Below, piece by piece: positions 1 through 7,315 of a DNA stretch of 15,770 bases (positions within the stretch are counted from its first letter, which is position 1; the number at the start of each line of letters is the position of its first letter). The translations under genes were made by a program, and so were the position numbers. Source of the DNA: Rhodocyclaceae bacterium (GTDB lineage Bacteria; Pseudomonadota; Gammaproteobacteria; Burkholderiales; Rhodocyclaceae); the NCBI GenBank assembly GCA_016702335.1, contig JADJEF010000011.1, positions 1 through 15,770 of the forward strand, in the 5' to 3' direction. The notes under the pieces are model-generated. The model made no database searches and was not told where the DNA came from. It worked only from the letters and a program-made list of their open reading frames with translations.

Positions 1-182
1 GATCTTTTCTGGAACAGCCCTTCCTGCTTGATGTGCTCGTCGAGATGCGGGCGCAGAGCAGCCAGCTCACTGATCTCATGGCGCAGCGAAGCGACGTCGA
101 CGAGCAGCGTGTTAAGCACCTCAAGTAGGGGGTCTTCTTTCCTGCGGCACTGTTGCTGAGCGGGAGCTGGCGGCGGAACCAT
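1..182 (-). CDS. Partial hypothetical phage protein at left edge
   Basis: This reading frame runs off the left end of the window; 60 codons are visible. The ATG overlaps the TGA stop of the adaptor gene (TGATG arrangement), the same coupling seen elsewhere in this operon, which supports the start. The visible N-terminus is Pro/Gln-rich (MVPPPAPAQQQ) and is followed by a charged, Leu/Glu/His-rich stretch (LLEVLNTLLVDVASLRHEI) that looks helical and may form a coiled coil. No family is recognised. Its position after the head-tail adaptor suggests a virion or tail-assembly role, but this is inference from order only. Confidence 0.6.
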   Translation of the reverse strand, partial: MVPPPAPAQQQCRRKEDPLLEVLNTLLVDVASLRHEISELAALRPHLDEHIKQEGLFQKR

Positions 183-865
183 CACACCCCTCCGTACGCG
201 ACGACGCGCGTTTTGTGCTTCGCACGCTCGATGTCTACACGAGCGACGTTGCGGCAATACTCTTCGAACAGCGCTTTGCACACATCCGCGCGCCCTTTAT
301 CGAAGGTGTCTGCGTCTGGCTTCAGAAAGGCTTTGTACTCCATCCAGTTGAGCAGCTCGCTGTGATGATCTTCGTGAACACCTTCGAGTTCGTCAGAGTC
401 GTCAACCAGTCGGACGCGCGGCAGGCGGCGGATGATCAGATCTACGTCGTCATCTACAGCCGGCACGTTGATCCAGCGAATCTTGTTCTGCTCCATGCCA
501 ATGACACCGCTATGAACATCGCCGACCGTATTGTCGAGCTTGATCGTGCGCAAGAGTCCGTAGTCTGTTTCGACTGACTTGCCGAGGTCGGTGTAGTTGA
601 TCAGAGTGATATCGAGCCCGGTACTGCGCAGCGTTGCCGACAGGATGCGCAGGATCGACGGGTCGAGGGTGCCTACCTCGTAGTTGGCGATGATCGCCAC
701 AGAGGTGGCCGCGCTCGTGAAGTCCTGGATACCACCGATCAGGCGGACAAACATGCGGTGCGCGTCGTTGGCGTAGCGCCAGACTTCTGACTCGCTCCAC
801 AGATAGGGGTTGCGAACGTCTCCGACGTCCTCGCGGAAGGCGTCGCAGAGTTCGCCTGCGTTCAC
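182..865 (-). CDS. Phage head-tail adaptor protein
   Basis: 227 residues from a GTG start that overlaps the upstream stop (GTGA). The N-terminus, with FREDVGDVRNPYLWSESEV at residues 10-28 and then a YANDA helix, matches the pattern I associate with podovirus 'phage adaptor' proteins, which sit below the portal and connect it to tail components. The rest is mixed alpha/beta, with an acidic middle (VPAVDDDVDLIIRRLPRV near residues 135-152) and a helical C-terminal part ending in basic residues. Its place after portal, scaffold and capsid genes fits an adaptor or head-completion role. Family assignment is from memory of the motif; the role is moderately sure. Confidence 0.72.
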   Translation of the reverse strand: MNAGELCDAFREDVGDVRNPYLWSESEVWRYANDAHRMFVRLIGGIQDFTSAATSVAIIANYEVGTLDPSILRILSATLRSTGLDITLINYTDLGKSVETDYGLLRTIKLDNTVGDVHSGVIGMEQNKIRWINVPAVDDDVDLIIRRLPRVRLVDDSDELEGVHEDHHSELLNWMEYKAFLKPDADTFDKGRADVCKALFEEYCRNVARVDIERAKHKTRVVAYGGV

Positions 866-1239
866 TTGTCGGTAGCCAGTTTGAAGGCCTGCCAGTAGTC
901 AGCAAGTTCACCGCGGTCAAGCTCGATGCCGGAGTACTTGATCACAGCTTTGATCGACGGCGCGCTGCCTGCGAAATCCCTGGAGTCGTTCTTCGCAAGG
1001 ATGTCAGCGAATGCCATCCGTACAAGCGCCTCGCGCTCGTCAAGCGGGACACTTGTGCGGACACCACCGTCGACTTCGATGAATGGTGTCGAAGAACCTC
1101 CGACCAGTTGTCCACCCATGGAGATGACATCTGCCTCGAAGATCTGAGGGATATTCACAGGTTTCCCAGGTTCGAATTTGAAGCTCGAACCGCCCGTGGT
1201 TCGGAGGACTGCAGACCTGTTCAGAGTGTATTGAGGCAT
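862..1239 (-). CDS. Hypothetical phage structural-module protein
   Basis: 125 residues. The ATG is preceded by GGGAG about nine bases upstream. It begins MPQYTLNRSAVLRTTGGSSF and has a beta-rich first half (PGKPVNIPQIFEADVI) and an acidic helical C-terminus. The stop overlaps the adaptor start, so the two are probably translationally coupled. An intrinsic terminator lies between this gene and the preceding one, so it is at the start of a segment that is expressed by read-through or from a promoter I could not identify. Genes in this slot, between capsid and adaptor, are often small head proteins. I do not recognise a family, so no function is assigned. Confidence 0.75.
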   Translation of the reverse strand: MPQYTLNRSAVLRTTGGSSFKFEPGKPVNIPQIFEADVISMGGQLVGGSSTPFIEVDGGVRTSVPLDEREALVRMAFADILAKNDSRDFAGSAPSIKAVIKYSGIELDRGELADYWQAFKLATDK

Positions 1240-1261
1240 ATGAGGTAGCTCCCTGTGCTAG

Positions 1262-1291
1262 TTAAAAAGGAGGGCGGCGCAAACCGCCCTC
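1262..1291 (-). terminator. Intrinsic terminator after capsid/decoration genes
   Basis: On the minus strand there is a perfect 8-bp GC-rich stem (GAGGGCGG / CCGCCCTC) with the six-base loop TTTGCG, followed by C and five T residues. This is the classic form of a factor-independent terminator. It lies 18 bases after the stop of the 151-residue protein and before the ribosome binding site of the next gene. It probably lowers expression of the adaptor segment relative to the abundant capsid proteins. Confidence 0.85.
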
Positions 1292-1308
1292 AAGGCCCTG
1301 CGAGGAGA

Positions 1309-1764
1309 TCAGACGTTATTAATCGTCGCGCGGTTGTCGATCACGTACTGCACACGCACCGTCGCTTTGCCTGTAGTACAGACGTCAGCATTGGTGATGG
1401 TGATCCGGAGAGGCTCACCCAGGCTGCGGTAACCAGTCGGAGTGAGCGCAGTGCGCGCTGCAGCCTTCCGGTCAGCAGTGGTGAGGTAGCGGTTCGTCGA
1501 AGCCGAGTCGCCGATGATTACCGCATACGACGCGGTGTCGAACGCCGTCTCGACGACCAGCTCGCCGCTGAGGATGACCGCTCCGACAGGCAGCTGGATG
1601 ATGTCGAGAGCCGTCGCGACGATGTTCGTCTTGCCGAAGTCGACTCGCGTCGTTCCGGCAATCGCCGTACCGCCAGAGACCGGAACCATCTGGTCGTCGA
1701 AGTTGAAGACGAACGAGGAGTTGATGACCTCCTGTCCGGCGCGAGTTGCGATGAGATTTGCCAT
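1309..1764 (-). CDS. Probable head decoration or minor capsid protein
   Basis: 151 residues. The ATG is preceded by AAGGAG with six bases of spacing, an excellent site. The protein starts MANLIATRAGQEVINSSFVF and is rich in Ala, Thr, Val and Gly with repeated short beta-like segments, typical of capsid-surface or decoration proteins. It has no predicted membrane segment and little charge clustering. The gene starts only nine bases after the major capsid stop and is closed by a strong terminator, so both are probably made together in large amounts. The decoration role is inferred from position and composition; no specific family is recognised. Confidence 0.7.
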   Translation of the reverse strand: MANLIATRAGQEVINSSFVFNFDDQMVPVSGGTAIAGTTRVDFGKTNIVATALDIIQLPVGAVILSGELVVETAFDTASYAVIIGDSASTNRYLTTADRKAAARTALTPTGYRSLGEPLRITITNADVCTTGKATVRVQYVIDNRATINNV

Positions 1765-1773
1765 GATGACTCC

Positions 1774-2892
1774 TTATTCCTGGCTGACGTAGGCCGAGAT
1801 CACGCCGTGATCCTGGAGGGCTGACCCGGTGTAGGGGCTCGTGAACTGCGGCTTGAGGAAGCCCAGCATCTTGCCGACGCTGATACCCGGCTGGTTGCCG
1901 TAGTCGAACTCCTTCTCGATCCACTCTGGTTCGCCGAGATCGGCCATGCCGAGCGCCTGTGCGCCGCAGAAGAGGATCTGGCACCCTTCGATGTCAAGTC
2001 CTGAACCCCACTGACTCGTACCCGAGACACCGAGCCGGTTGTTCGGCACGTGGCGGTGTTCGTGCAGGCGGATGTTGTCGATCTTGACGGTCGCGCCGGT
2101 GAAGAGCTCGTTGTCGGCACCACGAGTCTGAGCGTGCCGCAGGTTGTCGCGATACGTTGCGTCGGCCTTGAGCTTGGCAAAAGCCATCGGAGTGAGAAAC
2201 GCGTCGTAGGTCTCTTCGCCGTTGACGTCGATGCCGCGCATGTAGGTTTCCTTGGCATGCGCTTTGAGCTGAACGAACAGTTCCCAAGCCGGCGTGTCGG
2301 TCGTAATCACGTCTCCGGTAACACCGCCGACGACGAACTTCTTCGTGGTGTTGTTCCAGCGACCCGAGCGCTGGCTGGTTGGCGCAAGCGGAACGTTGAA
2401 GTCCAGGTTCTTGAGGTCCGAACCGGAACGCAGCGTACCAATCGCCGAGTTCTGGAACTTGTAGTCGATGCCGCCGAGCGTCAGGAAAGCCATCTGCGTG
2501 ATGCGGTCGGCGATCCAGTAGGCCAGCTTGTCGCGGACAGTCTCGCGGAAGTTGACGACGGAGCGCTGCTCGGCCATCTTACCTTCGTGGCGGGAGGCGT
2601 TCCGGAGCATGTCGATGAGGATCACTGCGTCTTGCGACTTCAGCGCCTCTTCGTTGCCTTCCAGCGTGCGATCCCCGACGATACCGTCACCTTCGAGGTC
2701 GGTAAGGAGCGTCAGGATTGCTTTCGCGCCCTTCTTCGTCTTGGTGAGTTCGGTGACCTTCTGGATCATCGCGTTCGGGCCGGTGCCCGTGAAGCGCGTG
2801 ACAAAGGACTTGTTGCGAGCCTGCTCCCAGAACTCGCGCGACCATGCGGTCAGCTCGTTCGAGGTAAGCAGGCCAAAGTTTGTTTGAGCCAT
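1774..2892 (-). CDS. Major capsid protein, N4-gp56 family
   Basis: 372 residues from the ATG at 2892 (MAQTNFGLLTSNELTAWS). This start has AGGAACG about eight bases upstream; an in-frame extension by 14 codons is possible but has no better site. The region LEGNEEALKSQDAVILIDML followed by GKMAEQRSV (roughly residues 77-115) is the typical signature of the N4-gp56 family of major capsid proteins, and a TGDVITTD segment near the middle fits the family. The frame is intact, with length in the usual range. It would form the icosahedral shell around the scaffold encoded upstream. A 300-base structured intergenic region precedes it. Confidence 0.9.
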   Translation of the reverse strand: MAQTNFGLLTSNELTAWSREFWEQARNKSFVTRFTGTGPNAMIQKVTELTKTKKGAKAILTLLTDLEGDGIVGDRTLEGNEEALKSQDAVILIDMLRNASRHEGKMAEQRSVVNFRETVRDKLAYWIADRITQMAFLTLGGIDYKFQNSAIGTLRSGSDLKNLDFNVPLAPTSQRSGRWNNTTKKFVVGGVTGDVITTDTPAWELFVQLKAHAKETYMRGIDVNGEETYDAFLTPMAFAKLKADATYRDNLRHAQTRGADNELFTGATVKIDNIRLHEHRHVPNNRLGVSGTSQWGSGLDIEGCQILFCGAQALGMADLGEPEWIEKEFDYGNQPGISVGKMLGFLKPQFTSPYTGSALQDHGVISAYVSQE

Positions 2893-3082
2893 GGTGTTCG
2901 TTCCTGTTGGTTGTGATCGGATAACCTGACGCACTCTCGTGGCGTCTCGCGGCTGCCTTTGTCGCTGGCAACTTGCGAAGTCATCGATCTCTGACGGGAA
3001 CGAACCGGCTACCTGTGCTGGCAGCTAAGCTACTGAAATATCGTCTTCAGTCCCACGACGGGGTGCTCCTGGTAGGTGCTTC

Positions 3083-3118
3083 GCCCAACAGACTGAAGGG
3101 GAGGACAGTCTGCTGGGC
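3083..3118. promoter_or_regulatory. 13-bp stem-loop upstream of capsid gene
   Basis: Arms 3083-3095 and 3106-3118 pair over 13 positions with a single G-U, leaving a ten-base purine (plus strand) or pyrimidine (minus strand) loop. No T-run follows on either strand, so it is unlikely to be an intrinsic terminator. It could be an RNA processing or stability element of the capsid mRNA leader, or a protein-binding site. Confidence 0.6.
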
Positions 3119-3144
3119 TAAGCGGCACTGGGGAGCGTGCAGTG

Positions 3145-3161
3145 AGAGTCTGACAGACTCT
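3145..3161. promoter_or_regulatory. 17-base palindrome, possible operator
   Basis: AGAGTCTG, one central base, then CAGACTCT: a perfect 8-bp inverted repeat around a single base. The near-zero spacing suits a dimeric protein-binding site more than a hairpin. On the plus strand it is followed by TTTAAG. The function is unknown. Confidence 0.45.
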
Positions 3162-3197
3162 TTAAGATTACGCAAGCATGTAGTATGTGTTTAGCAC

Positions 3198-3239
3198 TTA
3201 CCTGGTGTCGGCGGTTTCACCGGTTTTTTTCTTCATCAT
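3198..3239 (-). CDS. Possible 13-residue mini-ORF with strong SD site
   Basis: AAAGGAGGTGA at 3246-3256 is one of the best Shine-Dalgarno sequences in the window. It is followed nine bases later by ATGATG and the short frame MMKKKTGETADTR before TAA. A run of seven A residues lies at the third to fifth codons. If one A were missing the frame would read MMKKKPVKPPTPGKC, a Lys/Pro-rich peptide of the sort seen in small phage genes. This could therefore be a leader peptide, a slippage-prone gene or a frame-damaged small gene. The strong site is directly seen; expression is inference. Confidence 0.4.
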   Translation of the reverse strand: MMKKKTGETADTR

Positions 3240-3262
3240 CGCTACTCACCTCCTTTCGTTTA

Positions 3263-3284
3263 CTTGGGTCGATAGTTACCCAAG
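3263..3284 (-). promoter_or_regulatory. Hairpin overlapping stop codon of 63-codon gene
   Basis: CTTGGGT / ACCCAAG forms a perfect 7-bp stem with an eight-base loop; the TAA of the preceding gene lies inside it. No T-run follows, and the strong Shine-Dalgarno of the mini-ORF begins 7 bases downstream. It could modulate ribosome transit or mRNA decay between the two frames. Confidence 0.45.
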
Positions 3285-3467
3285 ATGTCCCACCCCTTCA
3301 CCGAGTGTTTTGTTAGGGTAGATATCCACTTCGAAGACACTCCCGTCTGGCAGACATGAGCGGTGGTGCCACCCCTCACCGGCTGCGAGGAGGTCGTCGA
3401 TGTGGTGCTGCTTCTTCGACAGGATCGTTGCGATGGCCGTGGCGAACATAGCTGCGTTCATGCTCAT
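3276..3467 (-). CDS. Small hypothetical protein
   Basis: 63 residues. The ATG overlaps the scaffold stop (ATGA), so translation is probably coupled to scaffold. It has a hydrophobic, Ala/Ile-rich N-terminal segment (MFATAIATILSKK, residues 7-19), too short to be a clear membrane helix. A His-containing middle and a VFEVDIYP strand follow. No family is recognised. Its position between scaffold and capsid suggests a small head-assembly accessory, but that is inference only. Confidence 0.65.
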   Translation of the reverse strand: MSMNAAMFATAIATILSKKQHHIDDLLAAGEGWHHRSCLPDGSVFEVDIYPNKTLGEGVGHLG

Positions 3468-4312
3468 GAGAGCATGTCCCCACGCAGCCTTGACCGAGTA
3501 GCTGCGGGCAGTGAAGCAAACTCCTCGTCCGTCATACGGCTGACGTTCGGTAGCGGTCCCTTCTGACCAGCCTTGTCTGAGTCAAGCCCAACGTCGCGCA
3601 GCGCAGCAGGCTGAGCCTTCTGCACGGAGAGAGCTTTGGCAACAGCTTGCGCCTTGCGATCAGGTGTAGTGGCTTTCGCCAGACCTTGGGGTTCGACTGC
3701 GGGTTCAGGAGCAGCTTTCGGGCCGAACTGCTCGAGGATCGACTTCGCTGCGGCTGTCAGCGCTGTCGACGGCTTCATACCTTGCTGAGTAATGAGGCGG
3801 CGCTGCTCTGATAGGATGAAGTTGGTCAACCCCTCGTTGAACTGTTCACTCGCAGGGTTCAGAACCGGGTTGTCCGCCTCCAGCTGGGCGATCGCCAGGT
3901 CCAGGCGCTCGTTTTCAAGGATCTGAGCCGTCGTCGTACGCGAAGTGCGCTCGGCCTCAGCGGTGGCGATGGCCCGTTCAGCGAGGCGGATCTGCTTCAT
4001 CACCTCAGCGGCCTTGACGCCCTCGTTGTCCAGCAGCAGCGCAGCGTACTGAGCCTCGAGTTCCGAGATGTGCTGCTCTGTCTCCTCGATCTGCGCGGAT
4101 GTGACCTGCGCAGCGCGCTCGGCAAGCTGAGCCTCGAGCAGCGCGACACGCTGCTCTGCGGCAGCGCGAGCCTGGCGCTCCTTCCCGACAGCCTCGTCGA
4201 AGCGCTCCTTCGGGATACCTTTCTGTGCGAACCGCCCTTTGTCGTCACGAGCCTTCGGCTCTTCCTCGACAACTGCAGCCTCTTCGTCGACGGCTTCAGG
4301 CTCGACGACGGC
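3464..4312 (-). CDS. Scaffold-like protein, C-terminal part after frame break
   Basis: Starting at GCC 4312 this frame continues the scaffold whose N-terminus lies at 4315-4443 in another frame. It reads AVVEPEAVDEEAAVVEEEPK, then a DDKGRF segment and KERFDEAV. A long Glu/Ala/Gln-rich coiled-coil stretch follows, then an Ala/Pro/Lys-rich tail that ends RSRLRGDMLS. High charge, low aromatic content and long helices are typical of phage internal scaffolds, and the position between portal and capsid fits. The frame has a stop (TGA, 4318-4316) immediately upstream, so it cannot start independently there. The joined protein would be about 326 residues. An internal ATG at 4003 could give a 179-residue product, but nothing marks it as the true start. 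Confidence 0.75.
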   Translation of the reverse strand, partial: AVVEPEAVDEEAAVVEEEPKARDDKGRFAQKGIPKERFDEAVGKERQARAAAEQRVALLEAQLAERAAQVTSAQIEETEQHISELEAQYAALLLDNEGVKAAEVMKQIRLAERAIATAEAERTSRTTTAQILENERLDLAIAQLEADNPVLNPASEQFNEGLTNFILSEQRRLITQQGMKPSTALTAAAKSILEQFGPKAAPEPAVEPQGLAKATTPDRKAQAVAKALSVQKAQPAALRDVGLDSDKAGQKGPLPNVSRMTDEEFASLPAATRSRLRGDMLS

Positions 4313-4443
4313 TTCTCAACCAAGGCTTCTTCGAGGGCTTCTTCGAGGGCTTCTGGCTCACTGGTATCCGGAGCAGCCTCCTTGATAAAGTCGCCGCGCG
4401 CTTCAGGCCCAGTCAGGGGTTTTTCAAGTACTTCTGTGCTCAT
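4000..4443 (-). pseudogene. Scaffold-like protein, N-terminal part, frame-broken
   Basis: The ATG overlaps the preceding stop (ATGA). The first 43 codons (MSTEVLEKPLTGPEARGDFI, then a repetitive EALEEALEEALVE) are acidic like the rest of the scaffold. After codon 43 the composition flips to Ser/Arg-rich sequence typical of an out-of-frame read and runs on to a stop at 4000. Restoring one base (GAGGAAGCC instead of GAGAAGCC near 4313-4317) joins this start to the frame ending at 3464. No classic -1 slippery heptamer is present, so a real one-base deletion or a sequencing error is more likely than programmed frameshifting. Confidence 0.75.
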
Positions 4444-4826
4444 GCCTGTGCTCCTTTGTTGACCTTCGCTGCGTTGTCAAAGAGTCGATCCTTGAGCGCA
4501 TAGCCCATGAGTGGCCAGACTTTGCTGATCGCGTTCTCTCGAGCGATCTTCCGGCCAAGCTCAGCGTCGAAGTTCTCCGGGCTGACGCACGCTGACTCTC
4601 CGGTGACGGTGAAGCCGTTGCGCAGGACGAGGACGCAGAAGGTGAGCGTGGAGATACTTGGACATTCCACACCAAGTTCAGGGTTAGTCTTCGCCAAAGC
4701 GCCCTGCGCACCTTCCTCGGCAGTGAAGAAATGCGTCTGCTTGATGTTCGCCTCGATGTCAGCCGGCGTGATGCGCGGAGATGCCAGGTACTTGTCCTGG
4801 ATTTCTTGCTCAATTTGTTCGTTCAT
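4440..4826 (-). CDS. N4 gp49 / Sf6 gp66 family protein
   Basis: 128 residues. The ATG has AAGGA about eight bases upstream and begins nine bases after the portal stop. The segment VLVLRNGFTVTGESACVSPE and the following FDAELGRKIARENA (roughly residues 66-99) is the characteristic core of the family named after phage N4 gp49 and Sf6 gene 66. Members are short proteins found in many tailed phages and prophages, and their molecular role is not established as far as I know. Here it lies between portal and scaffold, an unusual but informative structural-module position. The frame is intact and the family match is strong. Confidence 0.9.
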   Translation of the reverse strand: MNEQIEQEIQDKYLASPRITPADIEANIKQTHFFTAEEGAQGALAKTNPELGVECPSISTLTFCVLVLRNGFTVTGESACVSPENFDAELGRKIARENAISKVWPLMGYALKDRLFDNAAKVNKGAQA

Positions 4827-4835
4827 AGCTCTTCC

Positions 4836-6992
4836 TTACAAGGTCGTCTCGGCGGATTGTGATGCGCCCACGCGGGACGCTTGTGCACGCTGGGCAGCCG
4901 CCGTCTGCTCAGCCTGCCGCTGCCTGTTCTCAGCCTCCTGTGCTGCCTGCTGAGCCTTGATCATCTGGTCCTGCTCGTGCATCTGGCGCTGCATATCGAG
5001 GCGCATCTGATGCTCTTCGCGCTTCATCTCCAGATCTTCACGCTTCGCCTGCAGCTCCATGTCAAGCCGCTCGCGCTCCATAGCCAGCTCGGCCTGCATC
5101 TTCGCCATCTCGGCACCGTCGCCACCCTGAGCCTCTGCACCTTCTTTCTGTGCACGCGCCATCTTCAGCTGTGCGTCTGCGTTCTTGTTCGCCACGTCGG
5201 CTTCGAGAGCTGCGACCGTGGCCTCAGCCTCGCGCTGCTTCAGCGCCGCAGCGGCCTGCGCTTCCGGAGACTCCTTGTCGCCCTCCATCTGCTTCAGGAT
5301 GTCTGCACGGCGCAGAAGGCGGCTGTTCTCGATCAACACGCTATCCGGAATCGGCACACCGATCTCGCGCATGGCGCGTGCCTGCTCGAACTGTGAGTCC
5401 TCGAGGCTGGCCCGGAACGGAGAGCTGGTGACGACGATGTCGAACTCACCGATGGTGAGGTCGTTGGTGATCTCTCCGGTGACAGGGTCTTCCTCGTTCA
5501 CCGTCACAGACTCAGGGCTCTGCGTGAAGTCTTCGTGCGTGATGGTGATCAACCGCTGCTCGGTGTAGTACTCCTGCACGATATCGATGACGTTGCGGGC
5601 CAGCAGCCAGTCCGTGCGCTCAAGGCTGTCAAGCGCCTTGCTGTGCGTGACGCTCGAGCGGCGCTGCTTGTATGCGATGGCTTTCGCAGCAACATCTTCG
5701 CGGTCGTCACCCTGCATGCTGTCGGTGACGTTGCTGATCGTCTTGATGTGCTCCTCAGCCTTGTAGGTGAGGCGCTCAAGCCCGCTCGGTACCTGGTTCG
5801 GCAGGATCTTCGCCGGAGGAGTGGAACCCTTGCGGAACTCCAGCACAAGACCTGTCGCCGCACCGTTCGCTTCAAGCTCCTCAATCGACATGTTGAGCAG
5901 GCTGTCCTGCTCAACTGCCCACCCGCTGTTCGCAGTGGTGTTCACCACGTGCAGCTCCTGGCTAGAGAGCTTGTTCAGCATCTCCTGCGGGTCGATGAGG
6001 TTCTCTACCGCGCCGATGGCTGTGCCGTTGAAGAACACCGGGAAGTACGGTACGAAGGTGAAGTGCTTGTATGGAGACCAGTCGTCGTGTAGGACCACGT
6101 CGTCCGCCGTCGTCGTCCAGCGGATGCGCTTGATGCGCTTTTTCGCAGTAGTGATCGCACCACCTGCTTTCTCGATGACCAGAACAATGCGCTCGCGATC
6201 CCAGCTTGCCGGAATCTGGCGCATATCCCCAGTACGCAGGTCGACGAAGTGCTCAACCGTGGCCAGCTTCCTGTACTGCCTGTCGATTATGCGGATGTTG
6301 CGCTGGACGCCTTCTTTGTCGTCATAGTCGAATGACGAGGCCCGGTTCTTCGAGAAGGTGTTGCGCACACGGTCGATACTGTCGAAGTCGTAGCGCCTGC
6401 CGCCAACGTTCTGTCTATGAAGCAGCTCGGCGTCTTCCTTCGAATACAGAACCTCGACGTCCTGCGGGCTGACCCACTTCGTCTCGATGACGTCGGCCCA
6501 AGTGTCCGGGTCGTACTCGCTCGCGTCAGGATCGATGATGATGTTCTTGCTGTTCGGGGCAGTGATGCGAACTTCTCCGATCATGGTGTCTGTAAAATCC
6601 AGCCTGACGTCGAAGAACCCTCTACCGCGCACCAAACCTGAGAAGAACACGTCGCTGCGCACCCACGGCAGCTGGTTGCTCTGGCTGATCTGCATCCACA
6701 CCTTGCTCAGGGCGTCTGCGACCAGGGCGCTGGCACCGTTCTGTGGGCGGAACAGCACCTCTGTGCGGTTCTGAATCTGGTCGCCGAGCAGTGTGCTGAT
6801 CGTCGGCAGAATCTTGTTGATCGTCAGAGCCGGGCGCGTCCCGAGCTTCGTCTTGTCAGCCGCCAACCACTGCTTGCCAGCTACGAAGGCGTCGCACCTG
6901 TCGGCAAGAACGACGAAGTCCAAGTGCCCGTTGTCGCGACACTGCTCGTAGCGCACCCACTGAGTGTGGGCCAGTTCCTCGTTAACTGGCAT
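4836..6992 (-). CDS. Portal protein, P22-like
   Basis: 718 residues from the ATG at 6992 (MPVNEELAHTQWVRYEQCRD). GTG codons at 7001 and 6998 are alternatives, but the ATG is better spaced from the GGTGG upstream. The protein forms the dodecameric DNA channel at one capsid vertex and docks the terminase. Length and features match P22 gp1-type portals: a FVAGKQW segment near the start, SEYDPDTWADVI, a VEHFVDLRTG strand, the LIDPQEMLNKLSSQELHVVN helix around residue 330, and a C-terminal Ala/Glu/Gln-rich coiled coil from about residue 570 to 705. The start overlaps the preceding gene by 11 bases. The frame is intact. Confidence 0.92.
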   Translation of the reverse strand: MPVNEELAHTQWVRYEQCRDNGHLDFVVLADRCDAFVAGKQWLAADKTKLGTRPALTINKILPTISTLLGDQIQNRTEVLFRPQNGASALVADALSKVWMQISQSNQLPWVRSDVFFSGLVRGRGFFDVRLDFTDTMIGEVRITAPNSKNIIIDPDASEYDPDTWADVIETKWVSPQDVEVLYSKEDAELLHRQNVGGRRYDFDSIDRVRNTFSKNRASSFDYDDKEGVQRNIRIIDRQYRKLATVEHFVDLRTGDMRQIPASWDRERIVLVIEKAGGAITTAKKRIKRIRWTTTADDVVLHDDWSPYKHFTFVPYFPVFFNGTAIGAVENLIDPQEMLNKLSSQELHVVNTTANSGWAVEQDSLLNMSIEELEANGAATGLVLEFRKGSTPPAKILPNQVPSGLERLTYKAEEHIKTISNVTDSMQGDDREDVAAKAIAYKQRRSSVTHSKALDSLERTDWLLARNVIDIVQEYYTEQRLITITHEDFTQSPESVTVNEEDPVTGEITNDLTIGEFDIVVTSSPFRASLEDSQFEQARAMREIGVPIPDSVLIENSRLLRRADILKQMEGDKESPEAQAAAALKQREAEATVAALEADVANKNADAQLKMARAQKEGAEAQGGDGAEMAKMQAELAMERERLDMELQAKREDLEMKREEHQMRLDMQRQMHEQDQMIKAQQAAQEAENRQRQAEQTAAAQRAQASRVGASQSAETTL

Positions 6993-7245
6993 AGTCACCA
7001 CCGAAGGCGTCGCCGCCCTCCTCGTCAGGAATCCCCGCCTCGATACAGAGCGCCCTGTGCTCTTCCCTCAGCGTATGTGCCATGCGCTCCAGCTTGTCGG
7101 CTATATCCCGGAAGGTGTCTCGTTTATAGAAGTCCACAGAGGCCCTCATGCGGACATTCGTGATGCTGAGAGTTACGTAGTTTCCGTAATCGCATAGGTC
7201 GCTCAGAGATACGGTGTAGTCGTGAGCCTTGAAAATCTCAGCCAT
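6982..7245 (-). CDS. Small hypothetical protein between terL and portal
   Basis: 87 residues. The ATG is preceded by AGGA with eight bases of spacing. The sequence has a strand-rich first half (HDYTVSLSDLCDYGNYVTLS) and a charged helix (IADKLERMAHTLREEHRAL) before a Gly/Asp-rich tail. No family is recognised. Its stop lies inside the portal start region, so translation of portal may be coupled to it. Small genes in this slot are common in podovirus packaging modules. Confidence 0.75.
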   Translation of the reverse strand: MAEIFKAHDYTVSLSDLCDYGNYVTLSITNVRMRASVDFYKRDTFRDIADKLERMAHTLREEHRALCIEAGIPDEEGGDAFGGDYAS

Positions 7246-7315
7246 ACGTGCTGTCCTGTGGTATTTCGCGGGAGTCTATCAGAGTTCGTTCGAGTGCGGT
7301 AGATATGTCGGAGCT

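Larger units (their letters stand above)
2893..3275. other. Structured intergenic region before capsid gene
   Basis: About 380 bases lie between the 63-codon gene and the major capsid gene. No normal-length gene with a ribosome binding site is seen on either strand. The region contains a 13-codon mini-ORF with a very strong Shine-Dalgarno site, a 13-bp stem-loop, a 17-base palindrome and a smaller inverted repeat ACTGAA/TTCAGT at 3032-3051. No convincing sigma70 promoter was found on the minus strand. It may be the leader of the capsid transcript. Confidence 0.6.

Noticed and set aside
2050..2916. 288-codon plus-strand frame opposite the capsid gene
   Set aside because: Antisense shadow of the well-supported N4-gp56-type capsid gene; no ribosome site and no recognisable protein character.
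2973..3194. 73-codon plus-strand frame in the pre-capsid region
   Set aside because: No ribosome binding site, lies across the stem-loop and palindrome, and runs against the local gene direction.
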